Positions 19,049 to 29,098 of a DNA stretch of 64,000 bases are shown piece by piece. The position numbers were made by a program, and so were the translations under genes. The stretch lies in the NCBI RefSeq assembly GCF_010731755.1, contig NZ_AP022589.1, positions 3,658,001 to 3,722,000 on the forward strand, in the 5' to 3' direction. The first letter of the stretch is position 1. Every line of letters begins with the position of its first letter. The notes below the pieces were generated by a model. It searched no databases and was not told the DNA's origin. It was given only the letters and a program-made list of their open reading frames with translations. The stretch is from Mycolicibacter minnesotensis (GTDB taxonomy: Bacteria > Actinomycetota > Actinomycetes > Mycobacteriales > Mycobacteriaceae).

Positions 19049-21745
19049 GTGAGTCAGACCAAACCGACGCTGCTGCTTCTCGACGGAAACTCGCTGGCGT
19101 ACCGCGCGTTCTATGCGCTACCGGCGGAGAACTTCAAGACACGCAGCGGCCTGACCACCAACGCCGTCTACGGGTTCACCGCGATGCTGATCAATCTGCT
19201 GCGCGACGAGGCCCCCACGCACGTGGCCGCCGCGTTCGACGTATCCCGGCAGACCTTCCGTTCCGAGCGTTTCCCGGAGTACAAGGCCACCCGCTCGGCG
19301 ACTCCCGATGAGTTTCGCGGCCAGATCGACATCACCAAGGAGGTGCTGGCGGCGCTGGGTATCACCACGCTGTCGGAGCCCGGTTTCGAGGCCGATGACC
19401 TGATCGCCACGCTGGCCACCCAGGCCGACGCCGAGGGCTATCGGGTATTGGTGGTCACCGGTGACCGCGATGCCCTGCAACTGGTCAACGAGAACGTGAC
19501 CGTGCTCTACCCCCGCAAGGGTGTCAGCGATCTGACCCGATTCACCCCCGAGGCCGTCGTCGAGAAATACGGCCTGACGCCGGTGCAGTACCCGGATTTC
19601 GCGGCGCTGCGCGGTGACCCCAGCGACAACCTGCCGGGCATCCCAGGAGTGGGGGAGAAGACCGCCTCGAAGTGGATCACCGAATACGGCTCGCTGCAGG
19701 GACTGGTCGACCATGTCGACACCGTCAAGGGCAAGGTCGGAGATGCGTTGCGCGCCAACCTGTCCACCGTGATCCTCAACCGTGAGCTCACGGACTTGGT
19801 GCGTAACGTGCCGTTGGCGCAGACCCCGGACACCCTGCGGCTGGTGCCTTGGGACCGCGAGCAGATTCACCAGCTGTTCGACGACCTCGAGTTCCGGGTG
19901 CTGCGGGATCGACTGTTCGAGACACTGTCCACAGCCGGCGGCACGGTGGCCGAGGCCGAAGAGGGCTTCGAGGTGCGCGGCGGCGCACTGGAACCAGGGA
20001 CGGTCGCGGGCTGGCTGACCGAGCATGCCTCCGACGTGCGCCGCACCGGACTGGCCGTGATCGGCACCCACCGCAGCTTCGACAGTGATGCCACCGCGCT
20101 GGCGCTGGCCTCGGCCGACGGGGAGGGCGGCTATATCGACACCGCAGCCCTGACCGCCGAGGACGATGCCGCGCTGGGGACCTGGCTTGCCGACCCGACC
20201 AAACCGAAGGCATTGCATGAGGCCAAGCTGGCCATCCATGATCTGGCCGGGCGCGGCTGGGTCTTGGAGGGTGTCACCAGTGACACCGCACTCGCCGCTT
20301 ACCTGGTGCGTCCCGGCCAGCGCAGCTTCAGCCTCGATGATCTCTCGGTGCGCTACCTCCGGCGGGAACTGCGCGCTGAATCCGATGAACAACAACAGCT
20401 TTCGCTGCTCGATGACACCGAGGGCATCGACGACCAAGCCGCGCAGACGGCGATCCTACGGGCCAGGGCGGTCAATGATCTGGCCGACGCCCTGGACCTC
20501 GAACTGGACCGGATCGACTCCGCCGGTCTGCTCTCCGACATCGAACTGCCCCTGCAGCGGGTGTTGGCCGAGTTGGAGGACGCCGGGATCGGTGTCGACC
20601 TCGGCCACCTGAATCAGCTGCAGAGCCGGTTCGGCGACCAGATCCGCGACGCCGCGGAGGCGGCCTACGCGGTGATCGGTAAGCAGATCAACCTCGGATC
20701 GCCCAAACAGCTGCAGGTGGTGCTCTTCGACGAGCTGGGCATGCCCAAGACCAAGAAGACCAAGACCGGCTACACCACCGACGCCGACGCCCTGCAGACC
20801 CTGTTCGACAAGACCGGGCATCCGTTCCTGGAGCACCTGCTGACCCACCGCGACGTGACGCGGCTGAAGGTGACGGTCGACGGCCTGCTGAAATCGGTGG
20901 CCTCCGACGGGCGCATCCACACCACGCTGAACCAGACCATCGCTGCGACTGGCAGGCTTTCTTCTACCGACCCCAACCTGCAGAACATCCCGATCCGCAC
21001 CGACGCCGGCCGCCAGATCCGCGACGCCTTCGTGGTCGGTGAGGGCTTCCCCGAGCTGATGACGGTGGACTACAGCCAGATCGAGATGCGCATCATGGCG
21101 CATCTGTCGGCCGACGCCGGCCTCATCGAGGCGTTCAACACCGGTGAGGACCTGCACTCGTTCGTCGGGTCGCGGGCGTTCTCGGTGCCCATCGACGAGG
21201 TGACCCCGGACATGCGCCGCCGGGTCAAGGCGATGTCCTACGGCCTGGCCTACGGGTTGAGCGCTTACGGACTGGCCTCCCAACTGAAGATCTCCACCGA
21301 AGAGGCCAAAGAGCAGATGGACGCCTACTTCGACCGCTTCGGCCGGGTGCGCGACTATCTGCACGAGGTGGTCGAGCAGGCCCGCAAGGACGGCTACACC
21401 TCGACGGTGCTGGGTCGGCGGCGCTACCTGCCGGAGCTGGACAGCAGCAACCGCCAGGTCCGTGAGTCCGCCGAGCGGGCCGCGCTCAACGCCCCGATCC
21501 AGGGCAGCGCGGCCGACATCATCAAGGTGGCCATGATCAACGTCGACACCGCGCTCAAGGCTTCGGATCTGCGGTCGCGGATGTTGCTGCAGGTGCACGA
21601 CGAATTGCTGTTCGAGGTGGCCGAAGGGGAGCGCGAGCCGCTGGAGGCCCTGGTGCGCGACAAGATGGGCAGCGCTTACCCGCTCAGCGTCCCGCTGGAG
21701 GTCGCGGTGGGCTATGGGCGCAGCTGGGACGCTGCCGCGCACTGA
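19049..21745 (+). CDS. polA: DNA polymerase I
   Basis: Fills gaps and removes RNA primers in repair and lagging-strand synthesis. The 898-residue product has the 5'-nuclease domain (LLLDGNSLAYRAFYAL at the N-terminus; PGIPGVGEKTASKWI helix-hairpin-helix). The central 3'-5' exonuclease-like domain lacks the catalytic acidic motifs, as in other mycobacterial PolA. The polymerase domain follows, with motif A (MTVDYSQIEMRIMAHLS), motif B (RRRVKAMSYGLAYGLSAYG) and motif C (LLQVHDELLFEV). GTG 19049 is chosen over ATG 19019 because of the adjacent -10 element. Confidence 0.96.
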   Translation: MSQTKPTLLLLDGNSLAYRAFYALPAENFKTRSGLTTNAVYGFTAMLINLLRDEAPTHVAAAFDVSRQTFRSERFPEYKATRSATPDEFRGQIDITKEVLAALGITTLSEPGFEADDLIATLATQADAEGYRVLVVTGDRDALQLVNENVTVLYPRKGVSDLTRFTPEAVVEKYGLTPVQYPDFAALRGDPSDNLPGIPGVGEKTASKWITEYGSLQGLVDHVDTVKGKVGDALRANLSTVILNRELTDLVRNVPLAQTPDTLRLVPWDREQIHQLFDDLEFRVLRDRLFETLSTAGGTVAEAEEGFEVRGGALEPGTVAGWLTEHASDVRRTGLAVIGTHRSFDSDATALALASADGEGGYIDTAALTAEDDAALGTWLADPTKPKALHEAKLAIHDLAGRGWVLEGVTSDTALAAYLVRPGQRSFSLDDLSVRYLRRELRAESDEQQQLSLLDDTEGIDDQAAQTAILRARAVNDLADALDLELDRIDSAGLLSDIELPLQRVLAELEDAGIGVDLGHLNQLQSRFGDQIRDAAEAAYAVIGKQINLGSPKQLQVVLFDELGMPKTKKTKTGYTTDADALQTLFDKTGHPFLEHLLTHRDVTRLKVTVDGLLKSVASDGRIHTTLNQTIAATGRLSSTDPNLQNIPIRTDAGRQIRDAFVVGEGFPELMTVDYSQIEMRIMAHLSADAGLIEAFNTGEDLHSFVGSRAFSVPIDEVTPDMRRRVKAMSYGLAYGLSAYGLASQLKISTEEAKEQMDAYFDRFGRVRDYLHEVVEQARKDGYTSTVLGRRRYLPELDSSNRQVRESAERAALNAPIQGSAADIIKVAMINVDTALKASDLRSRMLLQVHDELLFEVAEGEREPLEALVRDKMGSAYPLSVPLEVAVGYGRSWDAAAH

Positions 21746-21746
21746 C

Positions 21747-21820
21747 CGAGCACAAGCTCGTTGACTCTGCGCTCACGGCAACGTGTCGCGGCGTGTCGTC
21801 GCCCTGACCGCAGAGTCAAC
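21747..21820. repeat. Palindromic intergenic element after polA
   Basis: Two structures lie in the gap between convergent polA and the PrsW gene. A small hairpin has CGAGC/GCTCG arms with loop ACAA (21747-21760). A 12-base perfect inverted repeat, GTTGACTCTGCG (21760-21771) and CGCAGAGTCAAC (21809-21820), has a 37-base GC-rich spacer. There is no T-tract, so it is not a classical intrinsic terminator. Confidence 0.7.
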
Positions 21821-21828
21821 GCAGAACG

Positions 21829-22965
21829 CTAGCGCCGCACCGGCAGGGGAGAGTGATACCCGGCCATGGTGTAGAGCACCGGCGCCGCGGCACGGGCAGC
21901 CACCACCCCGTAGGCGTCCTCGTGCTGTTCCGCGAACACCTCGGGATCGCCGAAGCCGCGATCGATGCGGTCCCGGATGAACGCCAGCCGCACCACCTGG
22001 ACGGCGAATTTCTTCACGGCCCGGCCGGCGGGTCGGCCGCCGATGCGGGTGGCCTCGCGGATGGCGTGCTTGCGGGTCCGGATCGATCCGAGCCAGGTCG
22101 CCTCGTTGGCGCTGATCAGCCCGCCGGCCACCATGGCGGGCAGTTTGGTCGCTACCAGCTGCTGTTCGTGTCGACGGCTGAGCATGGCCAGCAACACCAT
22201 CAGCAGGAACACCGGCACCAGCCAGAACAGGTACGTCACCAGGAACAACTGCCCACCACCAACTGCCAGGGAGGCATTCCAGGAGGCGTGCAGCGCCACC
22301 GCCCCCAGGTAGCCGAGCAGAATCACGAATGCCTTCGACCAGAACCCATGGCGGCGCAGTGCGAAGAACACCCCGATCCCGGTCATCGTGGTGAACAGCG
22401 GGTGGGCGAAGGGGCCGAAGATCAGCCGGGCGATCGCCACTGCGGCCATCTTCGCCGGTGAGTCGGCAGGGGCGATATAGACGATGTCTTCCATCCAGGC
22501 GAATCCCACCGCAACGATGCCCGCGTAGACCATGCAGTCGGTCATCGAGTTGAGCGCGAGGCGTCGGCGTCCGGTCAGCATGATCAGCAGGAAAAGGCCC
22601 TTGGCGGCCTCCTCGATGAACGGTGCCTGGATGGCGGCCATGTCGAAGGTCTTCGACACCAGCGGGCGAATGTTGGCCACCGACGACCCGAAGGTCTCCA
22701 GGCCCACGGCCAGCACCACGGCCACCGATGCACCCCAGAGGAATGCCAGTTGCAGCAGGCGGCGCGGCTCGGGCTCCCAGCGATCCAGCCACCGGTAGCA
22801 CAGCAGCACCACCAGCATCGACATGCTCGCCAGCACCAGAGCGGTCAGGGTTCCGCCCGGGTTGGCCGCGGTGAACAACAGCAACAGGAACGTCGTGAGA
22901 ATGGCGAGCAGGACAATGACGATGAGCGGCGCTCCGACTTTCCGCCGGTTCCGCATCTGAGGCAT
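21829..22965 (-). CDS. PrsW-family intramembrane metalloprotease
   Basis: A 378-residue membrane protein with about eight hydrophobic helices in the first 270 residues and a basic cytoplasmic C-terminal tail. The family's presumed active-site motifs are present: PFIEEAAKGLFLL (EE-x-x-K), GFAWMEDIVYI, FGPFAHPLFTTMTG and VALHASWNASLA. PrsW of Bacillus cleaves an anti-sigma factor, so a regulatory membrane protease is likely, but the substrate here is unknown. ATG at 22965 gives a short basic N-terminus before helix 1. It is convergent with polA and divergent from rpsA. Confidence 0.88.
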   Translation of the reverse strand: MPQMRNRRKVGAPLIVIVLLAILTTFLLLLFTAANPGGTLTALVLASMSMLVVLLCYRWLDRWEPEPRRLLQLAFLWGASVAVVLAVGLETFGSSVANIRPLVSKTFDMAAIQAPFIEEAAKGLFLLIMLTGRRRLALNSMTDCMVYAGIVAVGFAWMEDIVYIAPADSPAKMAAVAIARLIFGPFAHPLFTTMTGIGVFFALRRHGFWSKAFVILLGYLGAVALHASWNASLAVGGGQLFLVTYLFWLVPVFLLMVLLAMLSRRHEQQLVATKLPAMVAGGLISANEATWLGSIRTRKHAIREATRIGGRPAGRAVKKFAVQVVRLAFIRDRIDRGFGDPEVFAEQHEDAYGVVAARAAAPVLYTMAGYHSPLPVRR

Positions 22966-22988
22966 AGCGAGCGAGCGTAGCCACCGGT

Positions 22989-23018
22989 TTGTCCAGCGTG
23001 CAACGCGTCGAGTAGCCT
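22989..23018 (+). promoter_or_regulatory. SigA-type promoter of rpsA
   Basis: A -35 TTGTCC (22989-22994) and a -10 TAGCCT (23013-23018) are separated by 18 bases. Transcription would start near 23025 and leave a leader of about 105 bases before the rpsA ATG. Confidence 0.55.
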
Positions 23019-23129
23019 CAACTGGTAGTCCGCGACTAGTCCCAGACCGAGATCGTGTGCTACCGCGTGTTCAGCATGCGTGACATCACCCGTCCCTACT
23101 ACGCCACAATGTCCGGAGCAACCCAACAC

Positions 23130-24569
23130 ATGCCAAGTCCCACCATCACCTCGCCGCAAGTAGCCATCAACGACATTGGCTCGGCCGAGGACTTTCTCGC
23201 CGCTATCGACAAGACGATCAAGTACTTCAACGATGGCGACATCGTAGAAGGGACGATCGTCAAGGTTGACCGGGACGAGGTCCTGCTCGACATCGGTTAC
23301 AAGACCGAAGGGGTCATCCCCTCCCGCGAACTGTCCATCAAGCACGACGTCGACCCCCACGAGGTGGTGTCCGTCGGCGATGAGGTCGAAGCTCTGGTCC
23401 TGACCAAAGAGGACAAAGAGGGTCGGCTGATCCTGTCCAAGAAGCGCGCCCAGTACGAGCGCGCTTGGGGCACCATCGAGGAGCTCAAGGAGAAGGACGA
23501 GGCCGTCAAGGGCACCGTCATCGAGGTCGTCAAGGGCGGCCTGATCCTCGACATCGGGCTGCGCGGCTTCCTGCCGGCCTCGCTGGTGGAGATGCGCCGG
23601 GTCCGCGACCTGCAGCCCTACATCGGCAAAGAGATCGAAGCCAAGATCATCGAGCTGGACAAGAACCGCAACAACGTGGTGCTGTCGCGTCGCGCTTGGC
23701 TGGAGCAGACCCAGTCCGAGGTGCGCAGCGAGTTCCTCAACCAGCTGCAGAAGGGCGCCGTCCGCAAGGGTGTCGTGTCCTCGATCGTCAACTTCGGCGC
23801 CTTCGTCGACCTGGGCGGCGTGGACGGCCTGGTGCACGTCTCCGAGCTGTCCTGGAAGCACATCGACCACCCGTCCGAGGTGGTTCAGGTGGGCGACGAG
23901 GTCACCGTCGAGGTGCTCGACGTCGACATGGACCGCGAGCGGGTTTCGCTGTCGCTCAAGGCCACTCAGGAAGACCCGTGGCGGCACTTCGCCCGTACCC
24001 ACGCGATCGGTCAGATCGTCCCGGGCAAGGTCACCAAGCTGGTGCCGTTCGGTGCGTTCGTCCGCGTCGAGGAGGGCATCGAGGGTCTGGTGCACATCTC
24101 CGAGCTGGCTGAGCACCACGTCGAGGTCCCGGACCAGGTGGTCGCGGTCGGCGACGACGCCATGGTCAAGGTCATCGACATCGACCTGGACCGTCGCCGG
24201 ATCTCGCTGAGCCTCAAGCAGGCCAACGAGGACTACACCGAGGAGTTCGACCCCTCGAAGTACGGCATGGCCGACAGCTACGACGAGCAGGGCAACTACA
24301 TCTTCCCCGAGGGCTTCGACGCCGACACCAACGAGTGGATCGAAGGTTTCGACAAGCAGCGCACCGAGTGGGAGGCCCGCTACGCCGAGGCCGAGCGCCG
24401 GCACAAGATGCACACCACGCAGATGGAGAAGTTCGCCGCTGCCGAGCACGCGGAGCCGCGCTCGGGTGCCAACGGTTCGCACCGCGACGAGGCTCCGGCC
24501 GGCGGTTCGTTGGCCAGCGACGAGCAGCTCGCCGCTCTGCGGGAGAAGCTCGCCGGTAACAGCGCTTAA
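23130..24569 (+). CDS. rpsA: 30S ribosomal protein S1
   Basis: Binds mRNA on the 30S subunit; also implicated in trans-translation. The 479-residue protein has four S1 RNA-binding repeats, beginning at about residues 33, 120, 205 and 290 (for example GDIVEGTIVKVDRDEVLLDIGYKTEG and GAVRKGVVSSIVNFGAFVDLGG). The C-terminal tail is divergent (about residues 365-479), ending DEQLAALREKLAGNSA. ATG 23130 gives the MPSPT start conserved in mycobacteria; upstream in-frame ATGs (23109, 23076) are less likely. GGAG at 23114-23117 is a distant ribosome site. It is followed 30 bases later by coaE. Confidence 0.97.
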   Translation: MPSPTITSPQVAINDIGSAEDFLAAIDKTIKYFNDGDIVEGTIVKVDRDEVLLDIGYKTEGVIPSRELSIKHDVDPHEVVSVGDEVEALVLTKEDKEGRLILSKKRAQYERAWGTIEELKEKDEAVKGTVIEVVKGGLILDIGLRGFLPASLVEMRRVRDLQPYIGKEIEAKIIELDKNRNNVVLSRRAWLEQTQSEVRSEFLNQLQKGAVRKGVVSSIVNFGAFVDLGGVDGLVHVSELSWKHIDHPSEVVQVGDEVTVEVLDVDMDRERVSLSLKATQEDPWRHFARTHAIGQIVPGKVTKLVPFGAFVRVEEGIEGLVHISELAEHHVEVPDQVVAVGDDAMVKVIDIDLDRRRISLSLKQANEDYTEEFDPSKYGMADSYDEQGNYIFPEGFDADTNEWIEGFDKQRTEWEARYAEAERRHKMHTTQMEKFAAAEHAEPRSGANGSHRDEAPAGGSLASDEQLAALREKLAGNSA

Positions 24570-24599
24570 CTCGCGCTCAAGCGGGTTGAAGGGGCGCAG

Positions 24600-25817
24600 A
24601 TGCTGCGTATCGGTCTGACCGGCGGTATCGGCGCCGGTAAGTCGACGGTGTCGGCTACCTTCAGCCACCACGGTGGTGTCATCGTTGACGGTGACGTCAT
24701 CGCCCGTGAAGTTGTGGAGCCCGGTACCGAAGGCCTCGCCAAATTGGTCGAGGCCTTCGGGCCGGGCATCCTGCTTTCCGACGGAGCTTTGGATCGTCCG
24801 GCGCTGGCGGCGATCGCCTTCAGTGACGACGACAAGCGAGCGATCCTCAATGGCATCGTCCATCCCCTGGTGGCGCACCGCCGGTCGGAGCTGATCGCCG
24901 AAGCCGGTGACGAGGCGGTGATCGTGGAGGACATCCCGCTTCTGGTCGAATCACAGATGGCCCCGCTGTTCCCGCTGGTGGTCGTGGTGCACGCGGACGT
25001 AGAGACACGAGTAGCCCGACTCCTCCAGTACCGTGGCATGTCGGAGGAGGATGCGCGGGCTAGGATCGCCGCGCAGGCCACCGAGCCGCAGCGTCGCGAC
25101 GTCGCCGATGTCTGGCTGGACAACTCGGGGGACCCCGAACAGCTGGCAGAACAGGCACTGGAGCTGTGGCACCGGCGCATCAAGCCGTTCGCACACAATC
25201 TGATCACCCGCCAGACGGTGCCCTCCCCGACGCGCGTCAAGCCGGCCGACCCGACCTGGCCGGATCAGGCGCAACGCATCCTCGCCCGGCTGCGCACCGC
25301 GTGCGGGCACCGGGCGGTCCGGGTGGATCACATCGGCTCCACAGCGGTGACCGGGATGGACGCCAAAGACGTCATCGACGTCCAGGTCACGGTCGCCTCC
25401 CTGGCGATGGCCGACGAACTCGCCGATTCCCTGCTGCGCGCCGGCTATCCCGCGGTGGAGGCGATCACCGCTGACAACGGCAAGCCCGACGCGCGCAGCA
25501 CCGCAGCCGAATTCGATCACGTGGGAGATCCGGCGTTATGGCAGAAGCGTATTCACGCCTCCGCCGATCCGGGGCGGGCCACCAACGTGCACATCCGAGT
25601 CGAGGGGTGGCCCAATCAGCAGTTCGCGCTGCTGTTTCCGGCCTGGCTTTCCGCCGACCCTGCCGCCCGGGCCCAGTACCTGGCGGTCAAGCGTGACGCC
25701 GAGCGCGCGGGTATCGACGGCGGTATCGAGGCCTACGCGCAGGTCAAGGAGCCCTGGTTCGACGCCGCCTATCGGCAGGCGTGGGCCTGGGCCGACGACA
25801 CCGGGTGGCGTCCCTAG
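24600..25817 (+). CDS. coaE: Dephospho-CoA kinase fused to a GrpB/UPF0157 domain
   Basis: Last step of coenzyme A synthesis: phosphorylates the 3'-OH of dephospho-CoA. The first ~200 residues are the kinase, with P-loop GLTGGIGAGKST, VVEPGTEGLAKLVEAFG, and the lid region around TRVARLLQYRGMSEEDA. The last ~200 residues form a GrpB-like nucleotidyltransferase-fold domain (RVDHIGSTAVTGMDAKDVIDVQV, GRATNVHIRVEG). The fusion, 405 residues in total, is known in mycobacteria, where the second domain is reported to affect folding or activity. ATG at 24600 has AAGGGG 5 bases upstream. Confidence 0.95.
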   Translation: MLRIGLTGGIGAGKSTVSATFSHHGGVIVDGDVIAREVVEPGTEGLAKLVEAFGPGILLSDGALDRPALAAIAFSDDDKRAILNGIVHPLVAHRRSELIAEAGDEAVIVEDIPLLVESQMAPLFPLVVVVHADVETRVARLLQYRGMSEEDARARIAAQATEPQRRDVADVWLDNSGDPEQLAEQALELWHRRIKPFAHNLITRQTVPSPTRVKPADPTWPDQAQRILARLRTACGHRAVRVDHIGSTAVTGMDAKDVIDVQVTVASLAMADELADSLLRAGYPAVEAITADNGKPDARSTAAEFDHVGDPALWQKRIHASADPGRATNVHIRVEGWPNQQFALLFPAWLSADPAARAQYLAVKRDAERAGIDGGIEAYAQVKEPWFDAAYRQAWAWADDTGWRP

Positions 25818-25830
25818 CGGACCTGGCCGG

Positions 25831-26271
25831 TCAGGCCATGCTGCTGATCAGCGCGCCGCACAGCATCGCGCCGGTATGGGGGTCATTGGTATTGCCCCAG
25901 GTGTTGACGAACCGCTCACTCTTGACCGTGGTGACCTCGTCGACCTTGATCTCGCAGTGCACGGTCGCGGTGGTCGGGAAGCGCAGCCGGATCACCATGC
26001 CGGCCTTGCTGGGGTCAGACATCACGGTGTTGGCCTCGAACGGAGTGCCGAACGCGTCGAGGTCTGCGCTGGCGGTCTCGTAGTCGTTGCGCATGAAGGT
26101 GACGACGTTGCCGCTCGACCAGGCGTCGACCTTCGCGATGTAGGTGACGTTGTGCAGCTCGGTGGTGTTGTCGTTGTCATCGGCTGCCGCCGGGGCTGGG
26201 ATCAGCTGACCGCTGCCGAACAGGGCCGCGGTGGTCGCTGCGGCGACACCGATTCGCAGTGTGGCGTTCAT
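25831..26271 (-). CDS. Exported mycobacterial protein of unknown function
   Basis: A 146-residue protein with a clear Sec signal peptide (MNATLRIGVAAATTAALFGSGQ, then PAPAAA-DD as the probable cleavage point near residue 35). The mature part is about 111 residues with beta character (TYIAKVDAWSSGNVVTFMRNDYE, GMVIRLRFPTTATVHCEIKVDEV). It has two cysteines, one in VHCEI and one in AMLCGAL, that could form a disulfide. I do not recognise a named family. ATG 26271 is chosen because it gives the signal peptide; the reading frame is open further upstream. It is convergent with coaE. Confidence 0.7.
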   Translation of the reverse strand: MNATLRIGVAAATTAALFGSGQLIPAPAAADDNDNTTELHNVTYIAKVDAWSSGNVVTFMRNDYETASADLDAFGTPFEANTVMSDPSKAGMVIRLRFPTTATVHCEIKVDEVTTVKSERFVNTWGNTNDPHTGAMLCGALISSMA

Positions 26272-26330
26272 ATCAGCGGAGTTTAGCGCGATCACCGAAA
26301 CTACCTGCGGGCATTGCCCGCTCCCTGGGT

Positions 26331-26870
26331 CTACTGAGATGCCGGTGGCGTCCCGGTGAATCCGTCGCCGACCGGCCAGCTCAGCTGCATGCCCTGATCG
26401 CCGAGCCACCGCTGTAGGTCGTAGCCGTGCCGTGCCAGGCCGTCGACGGCGGCCACCGCACGCAACACCGCCTGCTCGGCGTCGTGCCTGGTCAGCAGGC
26501 CCTCGGCGACGGCGGCCACCAGCTCGTCGGTGTCGGCGAGCTCTACGCCGGATCCGGTGCGGACCACCAGATCCAGGTAGTGGTCGCGTGCATGCCAGAG
26601 CTGTGGGCCCGCGGTGTATTCGCCGACGTCCAGATAGAAGTCCTGGTCGCGCTCATGGCCCGGGTTGAAGTGGAACACGGTTGCGCGGAGTCCCAGCGAC
26701 GGCAGCAGCCAGGACTGCAGATAGTGGAACTGCGCGCGGCCGGGGGTGGGCCGGGCCAGATAGAGGCCCCAGGGCTGCACCGTGTAGATGTCGACGGCGC
26801 GCACCACCCCTTTGGGGTCGGTGTTGGTGTGGCCGACCAGATCAAAGGTCTCTTCCTTTGGTGCGTGCAC
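26331..26870 (-). CDS. DUF402-family protein (possible nucleotide phosphatase)
   Basis: A soluble protein of about 179 residues with the DUF402/FomD-like core: [50 protein letters not shown]. The conserved acidic and His residues ([15 protein letters not shown]) suggest metal-dependent hydrolysis of a nucleoside di- or triphosphate, as in the few studied members. GTG 26870 is chosen; a GTG at 26897 also fits but would extend into the uvrB promoter region. It is divergent from uvrB with a 56-base gap. It resembles Rv1632c in position. Confidence 0.78.
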   Translation of the reverse strand: MHAPKEETFDLVGHTNTDPKGVVRAVDIYTVQPWGLYLARPTPGRAQFHYLQSWLLPSLGLRATVFHFNPGHERDQDFYLDVGEYTAGPQLWHARDHYLDLVVRTGSGVELADTDELVAAVAEGLLTRHDAEQAVLRAVAAVDGLARHGYDLQRWLGDQGMQLSWPVGDGFTGTPPASQ

Positions 26871-26913
26871 CGCGATGCCCTTCTGCCCTGACCGCACTGT
26901 CGGCGGCCGCGCT

Positions 26914-26919
26914 TACTCT
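26914..26919 (+). promoter_or_regulatory. -10 element of uvrB (leaderless)
   Basis: TACTCT fits TANNNT and lies 7 bases before GTG 26927. No LexA-type SOS box (TCGAAC-N4-GTTCGA) is visible nearby. Confidence 0.5.
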
Positions 26920-26926
26920 GGTTTCC

Positions 26927-29098
26927 GTGGCCTTCGCAACGGAACACCCCATCGTCGCGCATTCGGAGTACCGGCCTGCCGCTGACGCCGTCGAGGGCGT
27001 CGTGCGCGCCGGCGGCCGGTTCGAGGTGGTCAGTGAATTCCAGCCGGCCGGTGACCAGCCGGCCGCCATTGCCGACCTGGAGCGCCGCATCACCTCCGGG
27101 GAGAAGGACGTGGTGCTGCTGGGTGCCACCGGTACCGGGAAGTCGGCCACCGCAGCCTGGCTGATCGAACGGCTACAGCGGCCCACCCTGCTGATGGCTC
27201 CCAATAAGACGTTGGCCGCGCAGCTGGCCAATGAGCTGCGAGAGATGCTGCCGCACAATGCCGTCGAATACTTCGTCTCGTACTACGACTATTACCAGCC
27301 GGAAGCCTATATCGCGCAGACCGACACCTACATCGAGAAGGACAGCTCCATCAACGACGACGTGGAGCGGCTGCGCCATTCGGCGACTTCCAGCCTGCTG
27401 TCCCGGCGTGACGTCGTGGTGGTGGCGTCGGTGTCCTGCATCTACGGTCTGGGCACCCCGCAGTCCTACCTGGACCGCTCCGTCGAGCTGCAGGTCGGTG
27501 CGGAGGTGCCGCGCGATGCCCTGTTGCGCCTGCTGGTCGACGTGCAGTACACCCGTAACGACATGTCGTTCACCCGTGGATCGTTCCGGGTGCGCGGCGA
27601 CACCGTCGAGATCATCCCCTCCTACGAGGAGCTGGCGGTGCGCATCGAGTACTTCGGCGACGAGATCGAGGCGCTGTACTACCTGCACCCGCTGACCGGG
27701 GACGTGGTCCGCAAAGTCGATTCGCTGCGCATCTTCCCGGCCACCCACTACGTCGCCGGTCCAGACCGGATGACCCAGGCCATCTCCACCATCGAAGAGG
27801 AGTTGGCGGCCCGGCTCGACGAACTGGAGCGCCACGGCAAGCTGCTGGAGGCCCAGCGGCTGCGGATGCGCACGAACTACGACATCGAGATGATGCGTCA
27901 GGTCGGTTTCTGCTCGGGGATCGAGAACTATTCGCGCCACATCGACGGTCGCGGCGCCGGCACGGCGCCAGCCACGCTGATCGACTACTTCCCCGAGGAT
28001 TTCCTACTGATCATCGACGAGTCGCACGTCACCGTGCCGCAGATCGGCGGCATGTACGAGGGCGACATGTCGCGCAAACGCAATCTGGTCGAGTTCGGCT
28101 TCCGGTTGCCATCGGCGTGCGACAACAGGCCGTTGACCTGGGAGGAGTTCGCCGACCGGATCGGCCAGACGGTCTACATGTCGGCCACCCCGGGCCCCTA
28201 CGAGCTCAGCCAGGCCGGCGGGGAGTTCGTCGAGCAGGTGATCCGCCCTACCGGCCTGGTCGATCCCAAGGTGGTGGTCAAGCCGACCAAGGGCCAGATC
28301 GATGACCTCATCGCCGAGATCCGGCAGCGCACCGAGGCCGACGAGCGGGTGCTGGTCACCACGCTCACCAAGAAGATGGCCGAAGACCTCACCGACTACC
28401 TGCTGGAGATGGGCATCCGGGTGCGTTATCTGCACTCCGAGGTCGACACCCTGCGCCGGGTCGAGCTGCTGCGGCAGCTGCGGCTGGGGGAGTACGACGT
28501 GCTGATCGGCATCAACCTGCTGCGCGAGGGCCTCGATCTGCCGGAGGTGTCGCTGGTTGCGATCCTGGATGCGGACAAGGAGGGTTTCCTGCGCTCCACT
28601 CGCAGCCTGATCCAGACCATCGGCCGCGCTGCCCGCAATGTCTCGGGCGAGGTCCACATGTATGCCGACAAGATCACCGACTCGATGCGCGAGGCCATCG
28701 ACGAGACCGAACGGCGGCGGGCCAAGCAAGTCGCCTACAACGAGGAGCACGGCATCGACCCGCAGCCGCTCCGCAAGAAGATCGCCGACATCCTCGACCA
28801 GGTCTACCGCGAGGTGGAGGACACCGAAGCCGTAGAGGTCGCGGGGTCGGGTCGCAATGCCTCGCGTGGGCGGCGTGCCCAGGGCGAGCCAGGCCGATCG
28901 GTCAGCGCCGGGATCATCGAGGGCCGTGACACCAGCAACATGCCCCGCGCCGAGCTCGCCGACCTGGTCAAGGACCTCACTGAGCAGATGATGAACGCGG
29001 CGCGCGACCTGCAGTTCGAACTGGCGGCCCGGATTCGCGACGAGATCGCCGACCTCAAGAAGGAATTGCGGGGCATGGACGCGGCCGGGATCAAGTGA
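26927..29098 (+). CDS. uvrB: Excinuclease ABC subunit B
   Basis: Damage-verifying helicase of nucleotide excision repair that works with UvrA and UvrC. The 723-residue product has Walker [11 protein letters not shown]. It also has the beta-hairpin segment [23 protein letters not shown], the DEAD-like box [11 protein letters not shown], helicase motif VI (QTIGRAARN), and a C-terminal UVR domain ([30 protein letters not shown]) that contacts UvrC. GTG 26927 gives the conserved AFATEHP start and sits next to a -10 element; longer upstream starts would overlap the DUF402 gene. Its stop overlaps the MFS gene start as GTGA. Confidence 0.97.
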   Translation: MAFATEHPIVAHSEYRPAADAVEGVVRAGGRFEVVSEFQPAGDQPAAIADLERRITSGEKDVVLLGATGTGKSATAAWLIERLQRPTLLMAPNKTLAAQLANELREMLPHNAVEYFVSYYDYYQPEAYIAQTDTYIEKDSSINDDVERLRHSATSSLLSRRDVVVVASVSCIYGLGTPQSYLDRSVELQVGAEVPRDALLRLLVDVQYTRNDMSFTRGSFRVRGDTVEIIPSYEELAVRIEYFGDEIEALYYLHPLTGDVVRKVDSLRIFPATHYVAGPDRMTQAISTIEEELAARLDELERHGKLLEAQRLRMRTNYDIEMMRQVGFCSGIENYSRHIDGRGAGTAPATLIDYFPEDFLLIIDESHVTVPQIGGMYEGDMSRKRNLVEFGFRLPSACDNRPLTWEEFADRIGQTVYMSATPGPYELSQAGGEFVEQVIRPTGLVDPKVVVKPTKGQIDDLIAEIRQRTEADERVLVTTLTKKMAEDLTDYLLEMGIRVRYLHSEVDTLRRVELLRQLRLGEYDVLIGINLLREGLDLPEVSLVAILDADKEGFLRSTRSLIQTIGRAARNVSGEVHMYADKITDSMREAIDETERRRAKQVAYNEEHGIDPQPLRKKIADILDQVYREVEDTEAVEVAGSGRNASRGRRAQGEPGRSVSAGIIEGRDTSNMPRAELADLVKDLTEQMMNAARDLQFELAARIRDEIADLKKELRGMDAAGIK

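Noticed and set aside
26871..26926. LexA (SOS) box before uvrB, and likewise before uvrA (35771-35827)
   Set aside because: No TCGAAC-N4-GTTCGA-like sequence is present in either gap.
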